In this document: positions 1 to 11,700 of the stretch, piece by piece
Position numbering within the stretch: the stretch's first letter is position 1
Layout of the letters: each line of letters begins with the position of its first letter
Source: Symsagittifera roscoffensis
Taxonomy: Eukaryota; Xenacoelomorpha; Acoela; Convolutidae
DNA length: 64,000 nucleotides
Assembly: GCF_963678635.1 (NCBI RefSeq)
Contig: NC_087063.1
Location: 46,542,101 to 46,606,100 of the forward strand
Direction of reading: 5' to 3'
Notes under the pieces: model-generated
The model's database searches: none
What the model was told of the DNA's origin: nothing
Seen by the model: only the letters and a program-made list of their open reading frames with translations
Position numbers and translations under genes: made by a program

Positions 1-2545
1 TCACGACCTATTAAAGAGTCATTGGCTATTAAAGTAACATTATATTTAATGTCGAAGATAAGATATAAATGGATATCATAACAAAAACTGAAATCGACCA
101 ACAATTTCAGTCATCCTGTGAACAAATTTGTTCACTGGAACAAGTTCAAAACACGGTCGCAATACCCTGGTTTTTGCAAGTATAGACTTTTTCTTGACAA
201 AACATCATCACGACATATATACGAGTCATTGCCATTTAAAATAACAACATATTAAAAAAACATCATCACGACATATATACATACGAGTCATTGGCATTTA
301 AAGTAAACATATTAGAAGTCAAAGACAACAATTAACAGAATATCATCACTTAAACTGAAATTGACAACAATTCCAGTTGTCCTGTGAACAAACTTGCTCA
401 CGGGAACAGCTTCAGTAAACGGTCACAAAACCCTGGTTATTGAGAGGGTAGAATTTTTCTGGACAAAACATCATCACAACCTATTTAAGAGTCATTGTCT
501 ATTGAAGTAACATTATATTTAATGTCAAAGATAAGATATAAACAAATACCATAACAAAAAACTGAAATTGACCAACAATTTCATTCGTCATGTGAACAAG
601 TTTGCTCAAGGGAACAAGATCAGTACACGGTCGCAATACCCTGGTTATTGCACGGGTCAACTTCTTCTGGAAAAAACATCATCACGACCTATTAAAGAGT
701 CATTGGCTATTAAAGTAACATTGTATTTAATGCCAAAGATAAAAAATAAACAAATACCATAACAAAAACTGAAAATGACCATCAATTTCAGTCGTCCTGT
801 GAACAAATTTGCTCAAGGGAACAAGTTCAGTACACGGTCGCAAAACCCTAGTTTTTGCAAGGGTAGATTTTTTCTGGACAAAACATCATCGCGACATATA
901 TAGGGGTCATTGGCATTTAAAGTAACAACATATTTAAAGTCAACGATAACACTTAACAGAATACCAAAACTTTAATGGAATTGATCAGCAATTTCAGTCG
1001 TCCTGTGAACAAATTTGCTCACGTGAATAATTTCAGTACACGGTCGCAATACCCTGGTTATTGCAAGGGTCGATTTTTTCTGGACAAAACATCATCACGA
1101 CCTATTAAAGAGTCATTGGCTATTAAAGTAACATTATATTTAATGTCGAAAATAAGATATAAATGGATATCATAACAAAAACTGAAATTGACCAACAATT
1201 TCAGTCGTCCTGTGAACAAATTTTTTCACTGGAAAAAGTTCAAAACACGGTCGGAATACCCTGGTTTTTGCAAGTATAGACTTTTTCTGGACAAAACATC
1301 ATCATGACATATATAAGAGTCATTGGCATTTAAAGTAACAACATATTAAAAAAACATCATCACGACATATATACGAGTCATTGGCATTTAAAGTAAACAT
1401 ATTAAAAGTCAAAGACAACAATTAACAGAATACCATAACTTAAATGGAATTGATCAACAATTTTAGTCGTCCTGTGAACAAATTTGCTCACGGGAACAAG
1501 TTCAGTACAGGATCGCAATACCTTGGTTATTACAAGGGTCGACTTCTTCTGGAGAAAACATCATCACGACCTATTAAAGAGTCATTGGCTATTAAAGTAA
1601 CATTATATTTAATGTCGAAGATAAGATATAAATGGATATCATAACAAAAACTGAAACTGACCAACAATTTCATTCGTCCTGTGAACAAATTTGTTCACTG
1701 GAACAAGTTCAAAACACGGTCGCAATACCCTGCTTTTTGCAAGTATAGACTTTTTCTGGACAAAACATCATCACGACATATATAGGAGTCATTGGCATTT
1801 AAAGTAACAACATATTAAAAAAACATCATCACGACATATATACGAGTCATTGGCATTTAAAGTAACAACATATTAAAATTCAAAGAGAAGAATTAACAGA
1901 ATACCATAACTAAAATGAAATTGACCAACAATTTCAATCGTCGTCCTGTGAACAAATTTGCTCACAAGAGCAAGTTCAGTACACGGTCGCAATACCCTGG
2001 TTATTGCAAGGGTAGACTTTTTCTGGACAAAAAAATCATCACGACCCATATAAGAGTCATTGGCTATTAAAAAAACAACATATTAAAAGTCAAAGATGAG
2101 AATTAAAAGAATACTATAACTAAAATGAATTTGACCAACAATTTCAGTCGTCCTGTGAACAATATTGCTCACGGGAACAAGTTCAGTACACGGTCGCAAT
2201 ACCCTGGTTATTGCAAGGGTAGACTTTTCTGGACAAAGCATCATTACGACCTATATAAGAGTCATTGGCTATTAAAGTAACAACATATTAAAGGTCAAAG
2301 ATAAGAATTAACAGAATACCATGACTAAAATAAAATTGACCAACAATTTTAGTCGTCCTGTGAACAAATTTGCTCACGGGAACAAGTTCAGTACACGGTC
2401 GCAATACCCTGGTTATTGCAAGGGCAGACTTTTTCTGGACAAAACATCATCACAACCTATATAAGAGTCATTGGCTATTTAAGTAACATATTAAAAGTCA
2501 AAGATAAGAATTCAAAGAATATGATAACTAAAATGAAATTGACTT
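1..2545. repeat. Tandem satellite array, 11 units of about 207/264 bp
   Basis: Eleven head-to-tail units, anchored on a conserved segment reading roughly AATTTCAGTCGTCCTGTGAA at about 103, 369, 577, 784, 990, 1197, 1459, 1666, 1930, 2140 and 2344. Spacing is about 207 bp, except three units near 264 bp that carry an extra 55-60 bp holding a second copy of the ACATCATCACGACATATATA segment. The array runs off the left edge. The ORFs of about 65 codons in it are repeats of one another, begin at non-ATG codons or have no homology, and are not genes. Pieces of the monomer resemble dispersed intronic repeats at 17065-17250 and 32525-32580, so the satellite probably grew from a dispersed element. 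Confidence 0.95.
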
Positions 2546-2757
2546 CGCTATGTTCATTTTAACTCCCACACGAACTTAATTTGTGAAAATTCATTTCGAA
2601 GTTTCAGTCTTATTTATTTTAATGGAAAGCGTAGACGTGAGCGTCAATTTTTTTTAAAGCTAGTCTTTCAAACTTTTCTACAGCTGATCATACTCCAAGC
2701 TCTTCTCATAAAACTCGCTAAACGCCAAAAACTAATTTTGCTTTCATTAAACAATGA
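2546..2757. other. Spacer between satellite and INTS5 3' end
   Basis: AT-rich unique-looking sequence. No ORF or RNA gene was recognised. It presumably contains the INTS5 cleavage/polyadenylation region on the minus strand. Confidence 0.5.
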
Positions 2758-2763
2758 TTTATT
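2758..2763 (-). terminator. AATAAA polyadenylation signal of INTS5
   Basis: The minus strand reads AATAAA seven bases past the INTS5 TGA stop (2772-2770). That is the canonical poly(A) hexamer, in the right place for a very short 3' UTR; further AT-rich signals lie downstream. Confidence 0.55.
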
Positions 2764-2769
2764 TCAGAA

Positions 2770-5700
2770 TCAAAATGAAGTGTTTACAGTCTGTAGGGAA
2801 AGATATCGTGGGAACATATGTCCAAGAGAAAGAATATTAGTGAGAAATATAGTGTGGATCGAATCTAGGTACTGCTGCGGGATTCCTTTCATAAAACTCC
2901 GCGATGGATATTTTCCTGCTGAAGATGCATTCACGGTGAAGCTTCCAACGTCAGGATAATTATCCTAAACAAATCCACAAATTTCCATGGTTCACTTCAA
3001 AATGAGTTTTTCGAAGAATAGTTAAAACGAGAACTTTTGAACCCAAAATTTACATAGCCAACAGACAATTGGAAAACAGTCAATGAACGCAAGGAAACAG
3101 AATAATAACCAACTGTTTTTCGAATTTCCAAGAAAAAATAGATGGCCTTGAAGCTCTAGAACAACTTAGAGAAAACTGGATCAATAGTTGAATTTATTGT
3201 TTCGCCTGAAAATCTAATAATTAAAATCTATTTTCAAGATTAGAAGTCGATTGCGATTTTCGTTACCTTTACAGTTTCGCACTATCTCCAGGCTTCAAAT
3301 AGCAAAACTTTGCTCGATTTTGCAGTTGGTTTCTTTTTATTTGAGTTAAAAACGAATTTAACACAGGCTTACGAAAACACGATAAGCCTCGAATTGGTAA
3401 AAATTCGGCTACTTCTGTGATTCAAACCTGCGATCTAAAGATTTAGAATCTCACACACTAGTCATGCAGGAAAGGGTTAAATTACAGAACAAAGAAACTA
3501 TAAATCAAAATTGGATGAGAGGCCCTCAAGTTGCTTGAGAATATTATTGTTAGTAGAATGTTTAAGGAGTTCAACTAACCTGGCTTGACTTTTTTCGTAC
3601 TTTGCCATCTTGGCGGCTCTTTCTCGGGCAATTTTTCTTTTAAATTTATTGTCCGACGGAATTTGTTCTTATCACAGGAACTGGATAAACTTGCGGGGTG
3701 AGCACACAACATCCCCATCTGGAAGGCCCTATGCCATCCCTCCACCGAATTATAGGTTCTCTGCATTCATTTTTTGCGTTCTCGAACTGGTTTAGGAGTG
3801 AAATAGGGAAGTGCGCAACCCCTCTGCGTCCTCGGAGGATAGTTCCAACTTAAGTTGATTCGAAATAATCGGCGTAATCAAATAAGGGGGACTCGTCGCT
3901 TTGGTCAGAAAGTTCAGAGCACAAAGCAGTCATGCCGATTTCAAAGTCGAGCTCAGGCATCAGTGCCAAAGCAACGAATGACTTTAGAAGCATGCGTGTT
4001 TTTTTTATCTTCTCGATACACTGGTGCCAATCCAATCTCTTGAATTTTGCGCCAATTGGCCTGAGCGAAATGAAAGGCATCCTTTTATAGTCACTCCATT
4101 GAATACCTTCTCAAAAGCGTTAACTGAAGCCTTCTCAAAGTCTACCACAATCTGTGAGGGCTCAAATCCTGGGTTCATTACTTTCAATTGTCTGAAGACC
4201 AAAATGTATTGCTCTTCGCTTTTGTTTTGAAGAAGAAAAAAACTAATGGAACAGTGTGATCATTAGCCATAGCATGAATTGCAAAACTTTGGTAAAATAA
4301 CTCGGGGCATGCTTTAAATGCCAGACTGTGTTGCTTTCCAAAGTTTCTAAGTTCTCGTCGGTGGCAAATATTAACATTCGGTCTTTGTCATCCGACCCCC
4401 GAATCAAAAAGCAGGAAATTATCTCCCCTCAGGGTCCTGCTCAACTCAAAGGCACTGCAATATCTTTGATTGAGTGGGGCCGGAATAAGTTACTCGTTGT
4501 CGATGAACAGTTCTGGCGAGTGACTTGTACGTAAGTAAGTTAACAACCATTTCGAGGCAAATATACCCAGAGTTTCTGACCCCCCCCCCCCATTTTTGAC
4601 TCCCCCCCCCAAAAAAAATACCCCCAGTGTTCAAAAAATTAGCCTGTTTGAGCGATTATATATATACATATATTTTTCCAATGGGTGTGGCCAGTTTTCC
4701 CCCACAGAAACGCACGCCTTGCATTCATGCTATTTTAATGTTTTCAAAAAAAAATTGGAAAATTCTTAATTTTGAAAGTTGAAGTTCGCGCACGTGTCAA
4801 AGTTTTGGAATGTTTTCGTGACCATGTTTTTCAGATGTGCTGACTATTTCATCTTCGATGGCGGCAACGGTTTCTTGACACATCACCAGCTGGATTTGTC
4901 AGTTATTCTGTTAAGGCGATTTAAGTTGAGAGTTTCTCCATCGTGGACAAGTTGCTGTTTTCCTCGCTCGCGCTCATGACAAAATTTATAGGCATATTGG
5001 TATCAAAAAGTGTAATGATTTGCAAGAAGAACTTGAAACGAATGAATCGAAACAAATGTGTTTTAGATGCTACTAACGTTTAATTACTCTATCTTTACTG
5101 CTAATTCATTTCAATTTGGTATTTAATTCAAAACCGGTGCTAAATTGAAAAGTCTGATCGCCCGTTGAATTTTGATCCCCCACAAACACCGCAAAACATG
5201 TTGCTCAACTCGCATAGTTTGGTAATCCCCTAATTGGCAATAAATCGTGCTGCTAATTGTCGCTTGCTACGAATTGACGCTTGGTGCGAGTTGTCGCCTT
5301 TTAAAAATGCTGCGAATAGTCGCTAGCGACCAATCGTCGCTTGCGACGAATTGTCGCCTCACGGTCACGTAGCCACGGAAAATAGGCACCAAACACTAGC
5401 CACAAACAAAGCAGAGAACAGATGCTATGCAATTTGCAATGCTACAATAAAATTTCCAAATATGTGAACACTTTTATTGAACACTTTTATTTGCTATTAG
5501 GTTAGAAAAAAAAGTAGGTTCGTAATATAACACTGAGCTGATCGCAAGTAAAAAAAATAGAAAGGACGCTAAAAGTAATAGTTTAAAATTGCTAAGATAT
5601 TAGATCTCGGAGAGTGAAATTGAAATTGCTTGCTTTTATAAAGGTAGGAGCCATCCAGTCATTATGCTATGCTCTCTATCTTTCAGCTAATCAACACGCA

Positions 5701-8700
5701 AATCAGTTGTGGGTTGTACCCAAGTATTTTGAAGGAGTGGCTAAAGAAATTGATACGTTACGAATAGCTGATTCAAACCTGTACTTTTCACTCGAATTTA
5801 AAGAACAATTTGACATCCGAAATGTTTAAGGACGAAACGGTTACACGAAAAGCTATTATGATATATGCTTCGATGGTTATATCCTTTACCCATGAAGGCT
5901 ATACACCTCTGACACCTCTGTTTTCTATACACCTCTGACACTTTAAATTTCAAGATTCGAAAAGTGATTTAACGTTGTCATAATGTTTTGTCAATTCTCA
6001 ACACAATTGTTCATTCTTTACAGTGAAAAACCATGCAATTAGCCAGAAATATGAAAGCAGGCAGCAGCATATTCAGGGGAAGACCGGTGATGGGGCGCGG
6101 ACACCCCCTTCCCATCTTAGAGATTCGACCCCCCTGTCGACGCAAAGCCCTCCTGCCCCACCTTTGTACTATTGTGAGACATCCATTTTTGGCTGACTGA
6201 CCCAACCTTTGTACTATTGTGAGATATCCATTTTTGGCTGACTGACTCTAAAACTTTTTAAAGGCTTTTTAGAGGGTCTTTATAAAGATTTGGGAGAAAC
6301 CAATTTGAAAATCCTCCCTTCTTCGAGAAAATCGAAGACCTGCAAGGAAACTTGCCGAAAAAAAAGCATTTTTTGGGGACAGTTGTGAATTATGGCCTAA
6401 TCAGCTTTTTCGGCCTATTTTCTCAAACAAGTTCTAAATTAAATTGAGGTAAGCTAATTGGTCATATTAATTCCGTGCACGACTCTGTAGTATTGCGAAA
6501 TACTACACATACACAAAAGACCATTGTCTTAATTGTTTATTTAACGACCCAATTCTATATTGGAGCGTGCCATTTAAATTAAAGCCTCTTTTCACTAAAT
6601 CAGATATTGACTGATTTACTCTTTTTAGGACTATAAAATCTTGTTTTGAAAATCCACTCCTTTTTAAATACTTGTCCAATTTTTCTCATTTTTTCATGCT
6701 CAATATTTTAAAAGGGCGGCGATTATTAATACGTCCCTTTTAACTTAACTTGAAACAAACTGGATAAATATTTAGCAGTCTCGCCGGCTGCACTGAAATT
6801 CTCCTTGCTTTGATTAAGCAGAGGTGCACCTGCAATATGATGCATCAGAGAGAGTAATATGAATTTTTAATAAGACAAACTGAAGGCTGCGGTTTTCATC
6901 AAAGGGGACTAATAAGTTAAGATATTTGATTTGAAAAAATCAAATAAAAACTAGTTGAAAATTCCCTTATTAAAAAGGGAGAACAAAGGAGCAGGTGAAA
7001 TCTGAATAATTAAAGATTGAATCAGCCGCCGGTTTATGCTTACGAGCAAAAGGACTGGCCTGAAATCTTCAGTGTTTCATTTTGCTCAGTAAGCAGCAAG
7101 TCAGATCTCTTCAGTCAGATCTTTTCAAAATAAATAATTTTTCTTTTCTGCCTTTACAATAAAATTAAACTAGCCTTTTTCACAAATAAAATAGAGAATA
7201 AATTCTCATTTAAAGTTCGATAAAATTATAAATCGAGATACTCGAGAGACCCACACCTGAGGAAGTCTGGACTACAAGTACCCTAAGGACTACGGCAAGA
7301 CGATTCAGACGACCCAACCAGAAGTGCTGACTTGGACAAAATCAAGGGCAACCATACATACTAATCAGGCACCGACCTTAGTAAGAAGATAAAATTTTGA
7401 TGAACAAAATAAGATTAGCTCAACCTCCCCTCATAGGTATATTTCTTTAAGCTGTTCGATTCATTTATATAATCTAATAACCCAGTGCTTTGTATCTAAC
7501 CAACTAATTAATTCATACCTTTTCTAACTATTGTTTCTACTCTAACTTTTGTCAAGACAACTTGACGATCTAAGGTGAGACTTATAACTTAGGATAAAAT
7601 TACTAAGCATTCAACCAGCAATGAGCGCTTAGTAAAACTGGTGCGACCGCAGCAGAGAACTACTCCTTAAGAAATTCTTTTTCCAACAAACTAGAAACAG
7701 CTTTTAAAATTATAAAAATATATTATTCTTAGGATCTGTGAGTATTTGTCAGATTAGTTTTCAACCTCAAAAAGCCAGAGACAATGGGTATCTTTCGATA
7801 GAAACACAATTTCATTGTCTTCTACTTGACAGATATTCCTAGTAGGGTTCTTGCGAAAGCATCCCTTGCGCTAGCAGTCGCCCACGATATCCCTCCATCT
7901 CGAGGTCTATTAGACGGCTTTCTAACTGACATTAGCTCATGAACTTAACTATTATCTATTATTATAATAATATATAAAATTTCTGAAAGAATCGTTCTCT
8001 GCCTAAGTCCGCTAGTAAGATATACCCGTTTTGTCCAGTAATCCACTAATTACATGCCAAAACTTCAGTTTAAAGTTATCATCACTAAAATTAACGAAAT
8101 TCTGTATTAAACTTAAGTGCTCAAAAACTTATTAAATATCTTCAATTATTTTTTCGAGGGGGTTAAGTGGTCATATGTGCGATCTAAGAGTACCCTAAAT
8201 TGTATGATAAATTGAATTCTTCATCACATTATCTCAAACCATCCACGCTTGTTGCTATTTATTCTAATCCTTCATCAATTCTCGAGGCTTATCCTCAACT
8301 TTTCTTAAACTCATTTTAATTCTATCCACCTTAACGTAATTTAAACCTAAATCATCCATCAGTAAAGCTACCAATTACTGAAACTAAGGAAGAAAATAAC
8401 AAAAACCAAAAATGAAGGAACGGATTTGAGTGTTTTTTAATAAATCATTAATTTTTTTTAACACAGTTTAAATATACACCTAATAAACAATAAGATTACG
8501 CACTAAAACCAATCTTAAACGTTAACCACATAACACCAAACACCAAGTTTTAGTTTCAGCACAAAAATATCAGGTTTTACAACAAAAACTAAGTTTAAAA
8601 CACTGACACATCCACTTTATATTGATAAAATAGGTTTCATATGATAGCATAAGAAATAAAAAATTGATTTTTACCAGCCAAAATTTTTGGTTTCAGTCTA

Positions 8701-11700
8701 GGTTTCAGTTATAGGGTCAAACGTTTCAGTTAAAATAAGTATAGTTTCCGGTCAAAATTTCAAGTTTCTGTAAACGGATTCGGGTAAAACAGCAAAAGTT
8801 GAACTAGTCAAACCCAAATTTGGATACCATAAGTCAAAAACCTGGTCTTAAATGGTACGTTTTTGTTAGTTTCAGGTTTCAGAACACAAAAATTGAGTTT
8901 TTGGTCTCAAAATTGAGCTCCGAACGCCGAATTTTGACTTTCTAGAGAAAACTAACGGTGTTAAAACCCACCAAACCAATTTTAAATTTTGGTTCCTAAG
9001 GCTGAAACGTACGTTTCAGAATTGGTGTTTTTGGTTTCAGAACCAAAAATCTTGCTTCCCAAGTGAAATTTTTGTGAAATATTGAAAGATAATAGGAATC
9101 CTTAATGCACTAACAAATTTTTAAACTCAAAAAACTTCTAGAAGGTGTTAGTTTGAGCCCTCAAACTCATAGTTTCAGAAAACTAAAATCCTCGTTTTAG
9201 GCTAAAATTTTCATCTTTTTGGCAATTTTATTGCTGGAATAGAAATATATCAGAGAGACCAACCTAAATTTTCAATCTCAAAACTCTAAAACCAAGTGGT
9301 CAAACCATAGTTTCAGTTCTAGAAATCATAGTTTCAGCCCCAAAAACTTAGGTTTCCGCAAACAAATTTTTGATTTTGAAGCTACAAACCTGTTCAAAAT
9401 TCCAATTTACACTAGACCAGCTATCAAAAACCAACTTTTTATTTTCATGCACCGAGTTTGAGAGAGTTTAAGATATCAAAAGATTCGGTTTTCTCGAATT
9501 TTTTTGCAAGATAAAGCGAAAACCAGATATAATAAAGCGTATAGAAAATTTTAAGATTAAAAAAATCTCAACTTCAGCTACCATAGTTTCAGGTTTCAGA
9601 TTATCGTTTCAGTCAAAAAATTTTCTAAAAATTTTTAACAAAAAAAATAAGTTTTGAACCAATAATAACCAATAAAGGCATATAGTTATACTGTTAACCA
9701 TACCATAGCATCAACAAAACTTCACTTGAACAAAGTTTTAGGTTTCAGTTAAGGAATCAGCAAATAAAAAACTTGAAAAACTTAGAAAAAAATTTAGAAA
9801 AATTTTTTTTTTCCAAAGAAAATTTTTATTTCCTTATCTTATTATTAATAACCTTTGTTAATATTCAAAAATTCCTAAGAGGTTTTCATTACTCTAAAAC
9901 ATACTAATCAAATAGTACAACTTAGCTCAAGAAAAAGAAAACAAACATCGTAAAAATTAATGTCAACAAATTTTAAAATTGACGTCAGTACAATAAATTT
10001 AAAACTCAAATTAGGAAATAAAGTCTCTAACATCATATGGTAAATCACTAACACTGAAAAAGATCATATTAGTATACTAGCAAAACACCCTAACGACGAT
10101 AAACACGAATTATACGTCTTTTTTTGACGATACACTCCAGAAATTGACACAATTCTTAAGCAAATAAAAATACCAAATAAGATAATTTATATACCGCAAG
10201 TACGATTAATTGCTTCACTCCCGATTGCTTTTTGATATCATGATATACCCAAGCACAAAACTACTTGTATTTTAATCATTTTTTATTGACAACACAAATT
10301 TTTCCTTAACAAAAAATAAATCATAACAAGTTCATAAGAAAAATTTAAATATACTTTATATTGTTTATCATTCCCTAAATAAATATTTATGTCCCTAAAA
10401 TGATGTAAAATGCTATGACCAACTTTTATCAAGTAAATACAACAGCATTTCATTTAAAACTAAAATTAAAATAAATCCACAAAAATTATATGGTATATCA
10501 CCAATATCCAAAAAGATCAAATCACAATTTTGTCCAAACACCCACACTAAAATATTCACGAATTAACCATTCTCTCCAGCAGCAATACCCCAGAGATAAC
10601 TTCTATCTTAAAAAAGCTTAAACAGCCCCATAGCACTATTGATCTATCTAACAAAAACTCGTATTCATTGAAACCAGCAAACTTCATTGTAACTTAAATA
10701 CAAATATTTTAGTCCGTACAATTGATCAGTACAGAACACATCCAAACCCTTTATATATTGTTAAGAAAACATTGAGTGAATTAAACAAAAATGGCAAACG
10801 TAGTAGCATACCCAGATTTAGCTCTCGAAAAGTTTACCGGCTTAGATCCGAATGAAGATGCAAGAGATTTTCTTGATATAGTAGAGAAAAAGATAGCATT
10901 TTCCCTAGGCACTAGACCAGGAGACGCAGGTGACGAACAAGACGCATATGATAACAGACAAAGAGCCTTATTTGGTTCAATATTAAGAGGCCCAGCCGCT
11001 CAATGGTATCAGGGATTAGCAGCAAACTTACCTTGGAATGAGATAAGAGATCAATTCATAGATAGATTCACTGATGATAAGGATAAGTATAGGAGACGAA
11101 TGGAAGCAGAAAACATAAAAAGACAACCTAATGAATTCATTAAAAGCTACATACATAGATTAAGCACCGCAGTAGACCGTGGATGGCCTAATCCAACTTT
11201 TAATGATGATCAAAGAACAGCAAAGAAAATGGAATTCTTTGTACGTGGCTTAAGCCCGCTAGGCTTAAAACAAAAGGCGCATCAATTCCTAATTGAGAAT
11301 CCACCCGCAACTTGGCAGCAATTAAAAGATCATATTGCTACAAAAGACTTAAGTTTTGCAATAAGTAGAGATTTTATCGGAACAGCATCCAGTAGCATAG
11401 ATAATAAATTGGAAATAGAGGGAATAAAGGATCAACTTAAAGAGTTAACAGGACTAATGAAAGATCATAAAATAAACGCAGCTTATAATCCACATGAGCA
11501 AAGAAACAAACAAAACAACCCAATGTTTTGCAACTGGTGTTGCATGTCAGGCCACACGATAAGCCATTGCTTTAAATATAACGATCAACAGGAGCAAAAT
11601 TATAACTCGCTTCAATTAAGAGAGAATTCAAACAGAAGTCACCATAACTATAGCAAGAGTAGGTCAAGAGTAGACAACAATTTCAATGACATAAACTCTC

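Noticed and set aside
2738..2959. 73-codon plus-strand ORF
   Set aside because: Antisense to INTS5 exon 7, whose minus-strand frame matches the INTS5 C-terminus and fits the splice phase.
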